Shown here: positions 9,389 through 18,345 of the stretch, piece after piece | Layout of the letters: every line of letters begins with the position of its first letter | How positions within the stretch are numbered: position 1 is the stretch's first letter | From: JAIEPX01 sp963725255 | GTDB taxonomy: Bacteria > Pseudomonadota > Gammaproteobacteria > JAIEPX01 | NCBI GenBank assembly: GCA_963725255.1 | Contig: CAVRXV010000007.1 | Coordinates: forward strand, 62,001-126,000 | Reading direction: 5' to 3' | Length of the DNA: 64,000 nucleotides | The notes under the pieces: generated by a model | The model's database searches: none | Seen by the model: the letters and a program-made list of their open reading frames with translations, nothing else | What the model was told of the DNA's origin: nothing | Translations under genes and position numbers: made by a program

Positions 9389-10588
9389 TCAAATTACATT
9401 TATTGGCGATTCAAATTTAGAAATTTGCCGTCTAACATGATCACGAGTAAGACGATCGATGATCAACAAATCTGGGACACTAGCAATAGAAGCGGATGAT
9501 GGCAGAACGGTCAATGCATCCTCGATTAGTTTTGGTATTGCTAAAAAAGGTACTTTGCCTGCTAAAAATGTGGCCACTGCAACTTCGTTCGCCGCATTTA
9601 AAATTGCAGGAGCAGCACCGCCTAGTTCAATGGCTTGAAACGCTAATCGTAGACAGGGAAATAACTGTAAATCAGGTGTAGAAAAAGTTAATTGTCCTAT
9701 TTTGCTCAAATCCAATTTTTTAACATTCGTTGTAATTCTTTCTGGCCAACTTAGTGCGCAGGCAATCGGAGTTCGCATATCAGGTGTACCTAGTTGACTC
9801 ACTTGTGAACCGTCCGCATATTCCACGAGCGAATGAATAATACTCTGAGGATGAATAAGTACTTCAATTTTTGAACACGGCATGTGAAACAACCAATGCG
9901 CTTCAATAATTTCCAAGCCTTTATTCATCATTGTGGCTGAATCCACTGAAATTTTGGGCCCCATATTCCAATTCGGATGGGCGATCGCTTGGGCGGGCGT
10001 GACATGCTTGAGTTGATCGACTGAATATTCTCGAAACGGACCACCTGAGGCTGTCAAAATCAATTTTTCTACACCTTGAGGAATCGTTCCTGTTCGATAT
10101 CCGGGCGGCATTGATTGAAATAAGGCACTATGCTCACTATCCACAGGAATTAAGGTCGCACCCCCCTCTTCCACCGCTTGCATAAACAATTGCCCTGCCA
10201 TCACTAGTGTTTCTTTATTCGCCAAACAGAGTCGTTTACCGGCTCGTGCTGCTGCAATGGTAGGAACCAATCCCGCAGCGCCAACAACGGCCGCCACGAC
10301 ACAATCAACATCCGGGTGCTCACTGACTTTGACGAGGCCTTCTTCCCCTCCTAAGACTTCAGTAGAAAAACCAGCAGCCTTAACTTTACTCAGTAATTGT
10401 TCAGCCGCTACAATATCTGCCATCACCGCAAAACGGGGTTCCCAATCAAGGCATATCTTAAAAAGTCCTTCAACATCAGAATTCGCGCAGGCGGCAAAAA
10501 GTTGATATTTATCAATATGGTTAGAAATGATATCTAAGGTACTTGTTCCTATAGATCCTGTTGCGCCCAATAAGGTGATTTTTTGCAT
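9389..10588 (-). CDS. dxr: 1-deoxy-D-xylulose 5-phosphate reductoisomerase
   Basis: Dxr converts DXP to 2-C-methylerythritol 4-phosphate with NADPH, the committed step of the MEP isoprenoid pathway. The N-terminal motif LLGATGSIGTSTLDII binds NADPH; SGGPFR, HPNWNMGPKISVDSATMMNK and a downstream GLEIIEAHWLF region form the metal and substrate site. The ATG at 10588 gives 399 residues, the family length; an upstream in-frame extension lacks similarity. In most gammaproteobacteria dxr lies between cdsA and rseP-bamA. Here rseP is missing and cdsA is about 15 kb away. Confidence 0.96.
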   Translation of the reverse strand: MQKITLLGATGSIGTSTLDIISNHIDKYQLFAACANSDVEGLFKICLDWEPRFAVMADIVAAEQLLSKVKAAGFSTEVLGGEEGLVKVSEHPDVDCVVAAVVGAAGLVPTIAAARAGKRLCLANKETLVMAGQLFMQAVEEGGATLIPVDSEHSALFQSMPPGYRTGTIPQGVEKLILTASGGPFREYSVDQLKHVTPAQAIAHPNWNMGPKISVDSATMMNKGLEIIEAHWLFHMPCSKIEVLIHPQSIIHSLVEYADGSQVSQLGTPDMRTPIACALSWPERITTNVKKLDLSKIGQLTFSTPDLQLFPCLRLAFQAIELGGAAPAILNAANEVAVATFLAGKVPFLAIPKLIEDALTVLPSSASIASVPDLLIIDRLTRDHVRRQISKFESPINVI

Positions 10589-10695
10589 ACGTCCGCCACT
10601 CAAACAAAAAGGCCAGTTTAACACAATTCAACACTAAACCCAGGGGGTTCCAATATGAAATGAGTCTAGGCATTATGGAATGAGTGTTCTGTTGA

Positions 10696-11919
10696 TTAGT
10701 TTATGCAGAATTCTTCATGTTTGGGACTATTATTCTTCAAAAACTTATCATGTATTAATTGGATCAGCTGCGTAGCAATTTCCTTCTTAGATGCCTTTTC
10801 TAGATGAACGATATTATTTTTAGTAATGACGCTGACTTGATTATCATCCGAATTGAACCCTTTATCTTTTCCAACCTCATTAGCAATGATCATATGACAA
10901 TTTTTATCCTCTAATTTTTTATAGGCATTTTCTATGAGATTTTGCGTTTCGGCGGCAAAGCCTATGCGGATAATCTTTTGGTTACGTTTAGCTACTTCTT
11001 TTAATATATCAGGATTTTGGGTTAGCGTTATTGTCAGCTTATTGTTAGTTTTTTTAATTTTTGATGTCGCGATATTTTCTGCTTTGTAATCACCAATCGC
11101 AGCGGCCGAAATAAAAATATCGCAATTGTTTAAATGATCCAATACGGCGTGATGCATTTCTTCTGCAGTCACCACCTCAACTTTTTTTATCTTGTTTGAA
11201 ATTGTTAAATGTGTAGGACCCGAAATGAGAGTAACATTTGCACCGGCTAAAAATGCTGCTTCAGCAAGGGCATAGCCCATCTTTCCTGAGCTGTAGTTGC
11301 TAATATATCTCACCGGGTCCAAAGGTTCTTGTGTGGGCCCAGCCGTAATAACGATATTTCTATTTTGCAGTAACTTGGGTGAAAAAAATTGATTAAGATT
11401 TTCTAGTAAGGTCTCAGGCTCTAACATTCTGCCAGGACCCACTTCACCACAAGCTTGTAACCCTTCGTCCGGTCCCCAAATAATGAAATTGTTATTGATC
11501 AATTTGTTTAAATTAGCTTGTGTAATCCTATTTAAATACATTTGTTGATTCATGCTGGGCACAACGACAATAGGCGATGTGGACGCTAAACAAAGAGTGC
11601 TAAGTAAATCATTAGCAAATCCATGAGATAATTGCGCAATAAAATTCGCAGTGGTTGGAGCAATTAAAATAACATCTGCCCAACGTGACAGTTCAATATG
11701 AGACATGTTTTCTTCACTGTCCCAAAGCGATTCATAGACGGGCTGATTGGAGAGCGCTTGTAAAGTAGGTATCGTTACAAAATTTTTGGCGCATTGTGTC
11801 AAAACAGGTCGAACAATGGCGCCCTGTTGAGTCAGTAATCGAATGAGTTCCGGGCATTTATAGGCTGCAATACCACCCGTAATTCCCAAAAGAATTTTTT
11901 TACCTTTAAGAATGTTCAA
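10696..11919 (-). CDS. coaBC: Bifunctional phosphopantothenoylcysteine synthetase/decarboxylase
   Basis: CoaBC joins cysteine to 4-phosphopantothenate and decarboxylates the product. The N-terminal CoaC flavoprotein domain (about 1-180) shows LGITGGIAAYKCPELIRLL, SHIELSRWADVILIAPTTAN and ACGEVGPGRM; the C-terminal CoaB domain (about 188-400) begins IVITAGPTQEPLDPVRYISN and contains SSGKMGYALAEAA. The 407-residue length is normal. The start is probably TTG, two bases after the coaX stop. It is the last gene of the panG-panB-panC-coaX-coaBC unit. Confidence 0.95.
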   Translation of the reverse strand: MNILKGKKILLGITGGIAAYKCPELIRLLTQQGAIVRPVLTQCAKNFVTIPTLQALSNQPVYESLWDSEENMSHIELSRWADVILIAPTTANFIAQLSHGFANDLLSTLCLASTSPIVVVPSMNQQMYLNRITQANLNKLINNNFIIWGPDEGLQACGEVGPGRMLEPETLLENLNQFFSPKLLQNRNIVITAGPTQEPLDPVRYISNYSSGKMGYALAEAAFLAGANVTLISGPTHLTISNKIKKVEVVTAEEMHHAVLDHLNNCDIFISAAAIGDYKAENIATSKIKKTNNKLTITLTQNPDILKEVAKRNQKIIRIGFAAETQNLIENAYKKLEDKNCHMIIANEVGKDKGFNSDDNQVSVITKNNIVHLEKASKKEIATQLIQLIHDKFLKNNSPKHEEFCIN

Positions 11920-11921
11920 CT

Positions 11922-12698
11922 CTAGCGATCCTTATTTTTTTCAAGCGTCAATTTTAATCCGAATAAAACAAGTTCAGGCACAATCGCTGTAAATATATTT
12001 TCTTTATCAAATAAGTGACTGAATCCTCCTGTCCCTAAAATAATAGGGATGGCACCGTCGAAGACTTCTTCTGAAACCTGTTTGATGATCCCTACGATGG
12101 AGCCTAAATGACCGTAATATAATCCGGATTGTATGTTGGTAATACTTGTTTGACCGACAACTTTCTCAGGTCGAACGATGTTAACAGGAGGAAGTTTTGC
12201 GGTGTTTTCATTCAAGGCAGTCATTGAAATTTTAATTCCAGGCATAATGATGCCGCCTAAATATTCATTTCCTTTTTTTACGATATCAAAGGTTGTTGCT
12301 GTTCCAAGGTCCACCACAATAATATGGCAATCAGAAAATTGATGTACTGCAGCAATGGAATTGGCAATGCGATCAGCACCGAGCTCTAATGGATTTTTGA
12401 CAGAAATTTTTAATCCTGTTTTAGAGCCCGCTTTCAGAAAAAATGGTTCAATATTAAAGTATTTAACAATTGCAGCTCTGATGGAATAGTCTAGTGATGG
12501 AACTACCGAGCCCACTGAAACATCAGTAATTTTAGAATAAATGATATTATTTTCAGTAAGGACATGTCTGAAAAAAATACCCAGTTGATCCGAAGTCGAT
12601 ACATTGGTACTTGGATAACGAAACTGCAATATCAGTTTATCGTTCTCAAAGACTCCACCGTAAATATGTGTATTGCCCACATCTAAACATAAAATCAT
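11922..12698 (-). CDS. coaX: Type III pantothenate kinase
   Basis: CoaX phosphorylates pantothenate, the first committed step of CoA synthesis, and belongs to the ASKHA fold. The 258 residues show the phosphate 1 motif CLDVGNTHIYGGVF at the N terminus, ELGADRIANSIAAVHQF near the middle and the phosphate 2 motif DLGTATTFDIV. It overlaps panC by four bases and is followed two bases later by coaBC. Having the kinase in the pantothenate operon links supply and use of the vitamin. Confidence 0.95.
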   Translation of the reverse strand: MILCLDVGNTHIYGGVFENDKLILQFRYPSTNVSTSDQLGIFFRHVLTENNIIYSKITDVSVGSVVPSLDYSIRAAIVKYFNIEPFFLKAGSKTGLKISVKNPLELGADRIANSIAAVHQFSDCHIIVVDLGTATTFDIVKKGNEYLGGIIMPGIKISMTALNENTAKLPPVNIVRPEKVVGQTSITNIQSGLYYGHLGSIVGIIKQVSEEVFDGAIPIILGTGGFSHLFDKENIFTAIVPELVLFGLKLTLEKNKDR

Positions 12699-13456
12699 AG
12701 TGCCTCCAAAGGAATATTATCAATTAATCGAATGCCATCCAGTGATACTGCGGCATAACGCCTACTGTCATGGTCTTCAATGTATTCAACCTCGAAACCC
12801 GCTGAAATAAGTTGTGATACAATTTCTTCAGGCGTTTGAGATGCATGGAAGAGTTGTGGAAATAATTGAGCTTTTTCAAATTGCTCGAGAGAAAACCGAT
12901 TATTGCGCGAGCTTAAAGCAAGTCCATTTTTATTTCGGACAGTAGGACATGCAATAATATCTGTTTCAAGAAAAAAGGCTTCTGCCATTTTCTCAACTAA
13001 AATCATTTGCTGGAAATCTTTTTCGCCAAAATACGCTCTTGTAGGGCGAATAATTAACAGAAATTTCAGAACAATAGTCAACATTCCTTCGAAATGCCCT
13101 GGCCTACGCTTTCCTTCTAATATGCTGCTTACTTTCGACTCAGACACTTTGTAATTATAGTTATCGGGATAGATTTCAGAAAAACTTGGCACAAAAAGAT
13201 AATCCACTTCTAATGATTCAGCTAAATTACAATCTTCGGCGAGTGTATTTGGATAGAGCTTAAGATCGTCTGTATTATTGAATTGAGTGGGATTTATAAA
13301 TATACTCAAAACACTGATGTCATTTTCTTCTTTAGATTTAACTAATAAACTCGAATGCCCATCGTGCAGATTTCCCATGGTCGCTACAAAACCTATGTCT
13401 TTATCTAATGTTTTTCGAATTTTTTGAAAATCACTTACGTAATTAATTATTTGCAT
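12695..13456 (-). CDS. panC: Pantothenate synthetase PanC
   Basis: PanC condenses pantoate with beta-alanine using ATP. Motifs include VATMGNLHDGHSSLL (HIGH-type), FINPTQFN, and YFGEKDFQQM; LSSRNNR corresponds to the KMSKS-like loop. I chose ATG at 13456, seven bases after GGAG. The 253 residues are about 30 fewer than the E. coli enzyme because the C-terminal dimer-closing domain is short, as I recall for Legionella-type PanC. It overlaps panB by 14 bases. No panD for beta-alanine supply is present in the operon. Confidence 0.94.
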   Translation of the reverse strand: MQIINYVSDFQKIRKTLDKDIGFVATMGNLHDGHSSLLVKSKEENDISVLSIFINPTQFNNTDDLKLYPNTLAEDCNLAESLEVDYLFVPSFSEIYPDNYNYKVSESKVSSILEGKRRPGHFEGMLTIVLKFLLIIRPTRAYFGEKDFQQMILVEKMAEAFFLETDIIACPTVRNKNGLALSSRNNRFSLEQFEKAQLFPQLFHASQTPEEIVSQLISAGFEVEYIEDHDSRRYAAVSLDGIRLIDNIPLEAL

Positions 13457-14234
13457 AACAGTGCTCCGCTTCTGGATACGTCGCTGATTTAACATCGCGA
13501 ACATAATCATCTAAAGCTGATTGAATCAATTCAAACCCATTTAAATAACGTTTTAAATACTTCGGTTTAAAAGTGTTCATACCTAACATATCTTGCAGTA
13601 CGAGAATTTGACCCGATGTATGAGGACCAGCGCCTATGCCTATGGTAGGAATACTTAGTGAATGGGTGATTTCGTGCGCGACATCAGCGGGCATGCATTC
13701 AAGTACCATTGCGAAACAACCAGCATTTTCCAATTGTTTAGCTTGCAGTTTAATTTTTTCAGCATGAAAATCGCTTTTACCTTGGACTTTAAACCCTCCA
13801 AGACTATGGATTGACTGTGGTGTTAAACCAATATGTCCCATCACGGGAATCCCCGAGTGAACAATGTGCTTGATCAATTCAAGATTTCCTTCAGCACTTT
13901 CAAGTTTAATCGCGTGAGCCCCTGCCCTCATAATTTTTTCAACCGAATTCATTGTTTCGGCCAAGCCTTTTCGGTAAGAACAAAATGGCATGTCACCGAC
14001 AATAAATTTATTGGGCGCACCTTTAGCAACGGCTTCAATATGTTTAGACATAATATTAACCGTCGCCGGTAAAGTGGTATCATGACCGTACATAACCATA
14101 GCTAGTGTGTCTCCGATGAGAATGCTATCGATTTGGCTTTTGGCAATAATTTGTGCTGACCAATTGTCATAACAAGTTACCATTGAGATTTTTCGATTTT
14201 CGTTTTTCATTCTCTGAAAATCATGAACTTTCAT
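13443..14234 (-). CDS. panB: 3-methyl-2-oxobutanoate hydroxymethyltransferase
   Basis: PanB makes ketopantoate from 2-oxoisovalerate and methylenetetrahydrofolate. The TIM-barrel motifs are intact: MVTCYDNWSAQIIAKSQID, LIGDTLAMVMYGHDTTLPAT, VGDMPF, VMGHIGLTPQSIHSLGGFKV and IGIGAGPHTSGQILVLQDML. ATG at 14234 follows GGAGACGCT and gives 263 residues; a TTG six codons upstream is less likely. The start lies inside the 3' end of the upstream panG-like gene, so translation is probably coupled. Confidence 0.96.
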   Translation of the reverse strand: MKVHDFQRMKNENRKISMVTCYDNWSAQIIAKSQIDSILIGDTLAMVMYGHDTTLPATVNIMSKHIEAVAKGAPNKFIVGDMPFCSYRKGLAETMNSVEKIMRAGAHAIKLESAEGNLELIKHIVHSGIPVMGHIGLTPQSIHSLGGFKVQGKSDFHAEKIKLQAKQLENAGCFAMVLECMPADVAHEITHSLSIPTIGIGAGPHTSGQILVLQDMLGMNTFKPKYLKRYLNGFELIQSALDDYVRDVKSATYPEAEHCYANN

Positions 14235-14934
14235 AGCGTCTCCTATTTTCAAACAGGGTCACAAAGGCCTGATAGATCAAATGAAACTCATCATTTTTAA
14301 GGGCCATTAAGTGGCTATTGATAGTGTTGATATCATTGCGCACTAACGGTCCCGTCAATGCAGTAGTAGGGGCTTGAATGATATTATGCATAATTTGTTT
14401 AAGATAGGGTTCGCTCACCGATTTTGGTAAATGAAAACGCGATTCCATTTCATGGAAATATTTCTGCCATAAAATACAGGTAAAGTTTCCGCTGAGTACA
14501 CATAGCATGTGATAATACATTTTTAATTCTGGTGGAATCATAAAAAAAGCATTGGGTATAAAAGCAAGACTGTTCTCTTGCCCTAATTCGAGGATGAAAG
14601 GAATCGTGTTGTAAGTTTCAAGATCATATAATTCGTTATGAAAGCTCATCAACGGATGTGCACCTTCAGTTCCTTCAATAGAAAGCGCGCCTGAAAAATG
14701 AATGATCGGTTTGGTTTTTATAAAAAGGTGTGACTCGATAAAAGGTGTCAAGCTATCGTCTGAAATAAGTAATATCGTTATGGTAGATTGCTCGAAAAGT
14801 GTTTGAAGTGAGATAGGAGAGTTAGATTTTCGCGACCATTGGCAATACTCTATCTCAAGTAGAGATAAATAATGGCAGAAATGTGTTGCCATTTTGCCGT
14901 TGCCGACAATCAGCGGATAAGGTACCTGTCGCAT
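14221..14934 (-). CDS. panG: PanG-type ketopantoate reductase (Rossmann/DUF2520)
   Basis: The 237-residue protein begins with a Rossmann nucleotide-binding loop (PLIVGNGKMATHFCHYL) and continues with a helical domain (about 120-230) of the DUF2520 kind. It is the first gene of an operon containing panB, panC, coaX and coaBC but no panE. PanG of Francisella, a non-homologous replacement for the PanE ketopantoate reductase, has this architecture and context, so I infer the same reaction: NADPH-dependent reduction of ketopantoate to pantoate. A 38-base fragment of this gene also occurs near 17549. Confidence 0.75.
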   Translation of the reverse strand: MRQVPYPLIVGNGKMATHFCHYLSLLEIEYCQWSRKSNSPISLQTLFEQSTITILLISDDSLTPFIESHLFIKTKPIIHFSGALSIEGTEGAHPLMSFHNELYDLETYNTIPFILELGQENSLAFIPNAFFMIPPELKMYYHMLCVLSGNFTCILWQKYFHEMESRFHLPKSVSEPYLKQIMHNIIQAPTTALTGPLVRNDINTINSHLMALKNDEFHLIYQAFVTLFENRRRYESS

Positions 14935-14988
14935 GGATCAAGTCCTGTTATTTAACCTGTGCGGGAGTCTACTCCTGAAGATGACCAG

Positions 14989-15029
14989 GGGTCAAGTCTA
15001 AGATTGCTACCTTCTTAGACTTGACTCCT
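14989..15029. repeat. Shortened GGGGTCA palindrome
   Basis: GGGGTCAAGTCTAAGATTGC followed by CTTAGACTTGACTCC forms a 15-base stem around the inner part ATTGCTACCTT. It matches the left arm of the palindrome at 6827 but the right inner arm is deleted. It lies upstream of panG. Confidence 0.75.
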
Positions 15030-15217
15030 ACTCCCTCCCCTCTGTCCAAGTATAATGGTAACCATTCACCGACGCTTACTGCTGCCCTACACAATTTACT
15101 ATCGGAGGCAAAACCTCTATAAATCTCAGCTAAATAATTCTATAAAAGGCGGCCTGTGCAAAACTATTGTGATTGAACTTATCAAAATAAAAAAATAGAG
15201 GGTTTGAAGCTCAGGTT

Positions 15218-15634
15218 TTGATGGGATTTTGCGGTGAGGTATTCGGCACAGCAACGATGATTCAAAAAAAGCCATCAGCATTGAAAAAAAGTGCGTTTGA
15301 AATCCCTATATATTTATTTGTAGCCCTTGAAAGCCACCCAGAAATTAATTTTATCGCCGATTTGCTTCAAAAAGCGGGGCACTCAGTCAAAATCAGCTTA
15401 ATGACCCCCAACACCTTAATTGCCTTACATGCCTTACTTGGAACACTGCTAATGACCAATACGGTAGAGAAGCTAGCGAAGCCCTTTCTTGAATTTCTGG
15501 GACTCGGAATGTGCGACACTCCCTATAAATTACCAAAATATCATGCCAAACTATACTGGCATGTACGCGATCAAAATGATGCTGGCCATCAATGGCTTCG
15601 TGTACTGATAAAACACTGCGCAGCTGAATTGTAG
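15218..15634 (+). pseudogene. Remnant of a LysR-type regulator (C-terminal part)
   Basis: About 135 codons look like the distal half of a LysR effector-binding domain: ALHALLGTLLMTNTVEKLAK and LPKYHAKLYWHVRDQNDAGH followed by QWLR match the characteristic end of LysR proteins. The DNA-binding N terminus and first half of the sensor domain are missing, and I find no in-frame continuation upstream. The frame opens with TTG/ATG near 15218 without a clear ribosome binding site. I read it as a gene fragment, not a working regulator. Confidence 0.6.
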
Positions 15635-15822
15635 CTTCGCAGGTAATGTGTCTTTAATCAATACTGGTACCGATTGAGATCATATGAACCAAAAGCACCT
15701 AGAATTTATTTGTACTGAATTGGAACTCAGTACCCTCAAAGAACTGACGACAATGCCAAATGAAAGCACTAGAAAATAATATCATTAATTTATACGACGA
15801 AATTAGAACAATTAATAGCACT

Positions 15823-17286
15823 TCATGAGTCAAATAAATCATCCAAAGTGACTACTCGAGTAAAAATGGGTGAATAGCTATTTTCTTTTAAGCCATTCGC
15901 TGCTATGAGCGCGAGAGTAATGAGCTTAGATGTTTTTGTCTCTGTTTGATAGGTCTTTACTTTGTTCAATAAATTGTGTTGGTAGCTTTTATTAACAACA
16001 AAGGCTTTATCGAAATACTTAATCTCTAATAGTGTGATAACATCATCATCTCGATCAAAGAGCAAATCAATTTGCGTTCCCATGCTCTCACTGTCATCCG
16101 TCGCATATCGCCAACTACCAATTTGAGATACAGCGTCAATTCTCAAGGCTCTTTTAATTTGGCCAATATGTTTATAACACACAGCTTCAAACGAATAACC
16201 AGACCAGGCCGAATAGGCTGGTGATTTTGCTGCTCGCATCCAAAAGTGACTATTCGCATCCAAGCTGAGTCGATTTCTTTTAGCGGGCTCTATCCAGGTT
16301 AAATAAAAATAAGTGTATTCATCATTAATTCGATAATATATGCCTTTTTGTTGGCGATCCAATGGCATGTATGATGTAATGAACCCGGCAGCTTCTAATG
16401 CATCTAGCCGATCGCTAAGGCCACCCCCTTTTTGTGATTGCTTGACTTTTTTCTCAATCTCGGCGCGTGAAAATCCTTGCCTTGCTTTTGCAATAAGTCG
16501 AATAATTTCAATGTATTTTTTTGCATTATTGAATAGAGATGAAAACAATTTCTCGAATTCATCAAATAGAATACCCCTCTCATTGAAACATATATCATTG
16601 ATGTTTTGGTCAGCAGATAAGCCGTTTTTGATTTGCTTGAGATAATGAGGGATACCTCCCATTGCCATGTATAATTTTACAATATGCTGCCTGGGAAGTT
16701 TTACACCTCTAAACGCTAAATAATTCTCGACATCCTTTAATAAAAACGGCTTTAGAATAATACGTCGAGTGATGCGATTATGTAGGCCACCTTTATTGTT
16801 AATGATTTTTTTAATAATCCAAGCAGCGGATGAACCGCAAATTATTAATTTACAATTTGGCATTCGCGACCAGTGTTTATTCCAATAATAATCTAAGGCA
16901 TTGAGGAATTTTGATCGTGGCCCAGCCAGCCAGGGCAGTTCATCAAAGAATAATACTATCTTTTGAGTAGCTGCTTGAGTAAGCATAGCCTGGGTGAGTT
17001 TCTCGAAAGTTTCTAACCAATTCTGTCCTGGGCGAAGTTCTAGGCCTTGATAAAATACCCGACCTATTTCCTCTGTGAAGCGTGCAATCTGATCGTCAAT
17101 AGGTGCCTTTTGAACGCCAGTAACATAGAAGAATAATCCCTCTTTTTCAGAGAAATAATTGGTTATTAGATATGTTTTACCAACCCGACGTCGACCATAA
17201 ATAGCTAAGAATTCTGCCTCTGAAGAATGGTACAATTCTCCTAAGGCTTTACATTCTTCATCTCGGCCAATGATAATTTCCGCCAT
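15823..17286 (-). CDS. ATPase with DUF234 nuclease-like C-terminal domain
   Basis: The 487-residue protein opens with EIIIGRDEECKALGELY and Walker A YGRRRVGKTYL; Walker B is IVLFFDELPWLAG. A winged-helix region follows (about 290-345), then a C-terminal DUF234 domain (about 355-487) with the PD-(D/E)XK-like pattern TQIDLLFDRDDDVITLLEIK. Such proteins are common in archaea and scattered in bacteria; their job is unknown, though mobility or defence has been suggested. I chose ATG at 17286; a longer frame runs through the upstream operator-like repeats. It is a lone gene. Confidence 0.85.
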   Translation of the reverse strand: MAEIIIGRDEECKALGELYHSSEAEFLAIYGRRRVGKTYLITNYFSEKEGLFFYVTGVQKAPIDDQIARFTEEIGRVFYQGLELRPGQNWLETFEKLTQAMLTQAATQKIVLFFDELPWLAGPRSKFLNALDYYWNKHWSRMPNCKLIICGSSAAWIIKKIINNKGGLHNRITRRIILKPFLLKDVENYLAFRGVKLPRQHIVKLYMAMGGIPHYLKQIKNGLSADQNINDICFNERGILFDEFEKLFSSLFNNAKKYIEIIRLIAKARQGFSRAEIEKKVKQSQKGGGLSDRLDALEAAGFITSYMPLDRQQKGIYYRINDEYTYFYLTWIEPAKRNRLSLDANSHFWMRAAKSPAYSAWSGYSFEAVCYKHIGQIKRALRIDAVSQIGSWRYATDDSESMGTQIDLLFDRDDDVITLLEIKYFDKAFVVNKSYQHNLLNKVKTYQTETKTSKLITLALIAANGLKENSYSPIFTRVVTLDDLFDS

Positions 17287-17299
17287 GAACTCACACCTA

Positions 17300-17394
17300 C
17301 AGTTAGGGCAAAATATAACCGTACTATAAATTGCCCTTAATTGCAAGAATCTATCAGTTAGGGCAAAATAAAGCAATCTTATAAATTGCCCTAG
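17300..17394 (-). promoter_or_regulatory. Two tandem operator-like inverted repeats
   Basis: Two 40-base units at 17300-17339 and 17355-17394 each start CAGTTAGGGCAAAATA and end with TATAAATTGCCCT. Within each, AGGGCAA and TTGCCCT are inverted arms 19 bases apart. They lie directly upstream of the DUF234 ATPase gene and look like a duplicated promoter/operator. No regulator is identified. Confidence 0.65.
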
Positions 17395-17468
17395 CGATAG
17401 GAGGGCTCAGAGCCCTCTTGGGCCGAACACAAAAGCCCTGTCCATATCAATCTTAGACCGCTTTGCCT

Positions 17469-17514
17469 TTGTGCCGAGATCGCCTTGTCAGCTGACGAGG
17501 CGATCTCGGCACAA
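17469..17514. repeat. 46-bp near-perfect palindrome
   Basis: TTGTGCCGAGATCGCCT at 17469-17485 pairs with its inverted copy at 17498-17514, and the centre GTCAGCTGAC is itself palindromic. Only one base pair in the whole element is not complementary. It is more GC-rich than its surroundings and does not resemble the two other repeat families in the window. Confidence 0.85.
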
Positions 17515-17548
17515 TGGACAATTTAACACTTAAAACCCGAGAATGTGC

Positions 17549-17586
17549 TAATTCATTATGAAAGCTCATCAACGGATGTGCACCTT
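17549..17586 (-). pseudogene. panG gene fragment
   Basis: These 38 bases match positions 14629-14666 inside panG with one mismatch (shared core AAAGCTCATCAACGGATGTG), and weaker similarity continues for a few bases beyond. It is far too long to be chance and has no reading frame of its own, so it is debris of a duplicated or rearranged panG. Confidence 0.8.
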
Positions 17587-17676
17587 GGTTTTCAATAAGT
17601 GGAGAATAGCTATCTTTAATGTTTACTTAAGGTCCAAGTTATAGACTCAAAGTTTGGTAAAATTTGCGGAGAGGTT

Positions 17677-18345
17677 ATGAATATACTCGTGGTAGAAGAC
17701 AACGAAAAAGCTGCAAATTATATCTGTACTGGACTCAAAGAAAATTTTTATGTCCCAGAAGTTGCACATAATGGTGTAGATGGCTTACATCTAGCAAAAA
17801 ATAAACACTTTGATTTGATTATTTTAGATGTGATGTTACCACAGCTCGATGGCTGGGAATTTATCACACTTTTTCGCCAAACAAATTCCAAAACTCCAAT
17901 TATCTTTCTTTCTGCACGAGGAGATATCAATGATAAAATAAAAGGATTTGAGCTTGGAGGGGATGATTACCTCGCTAAACCTTTTTCATTCACAGAATTA
18001 TTGCTGAGAATTCGCTCATTACTCAAGCGTACTCAACCCAGATCAAGTGATATTATTCAAATTGCCGATCTCACAATCGATTTTAAAAAACATCAGGTCA
18101 CTCGAAATAACAAAAGGATCCCTCTTTCTTCAAAGGAATTTATACTTTTGCAATTATTTGTACAACACCTAGGAGAAGTTCTCTCACGCACGTATATTGC
18201 CGAGAATGTGTGGGATATTAATTTTGACTGCGATACGAATGTCATTGATGTCGCAGTTAAGAGATTACGAGCTAAACTAGGCGATGAGAATAATCAGCTA
18301 ATACAATCAGTGCGCGGAGTGGGTTATGTTTTCGAAGAACGATAA
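17677..18345 (+). CDS. OmpR-family response regulator
   Basis: A 222-residue two-domain regulator: receiver domain (1-118) with acidic pocket VVEDNE, phosphoacceptor Asp51 in LIILDVMLPQLDGWEF and the conserved Lys in GGDDYLAKPFSFTELLLRI; winged-helix DNA-binding domain (about 125-220) with LSSKEFILLQLF and VRGVGYVFE. It resembles the CusR/CopR branch, which often senses metals, but the signal here is unknown. Its 3' end overlaps the histidine kinase gene by 20 bases. Confidence 0.93.
   Translation: MNILVVEDNEKAANYICTGLKENFYVPEVAHNGVDGLHLAKNKHFDLIILDVMLPQLDGWEFITLFRQTNSKTPIIFLSARGDINDKIKGFELGGDDYLAKPFSFTELLLRIRSLLKRTQPRSSDIIQIADLTIDFKKHQVTRNNKRIPLSSKEFILLQLFVQHLGEVLSRTYIAENVWDINFDCDTNVIDVAVKRLRAKLGDENNQLIQSVRGVGYVFEER

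Noticed and set aside
15684..15779. 31-codon frame MNQKHLEFICTELELS after the LysR remnant
   Set aside because: Too short, no family and no clear start signal; could be debris.
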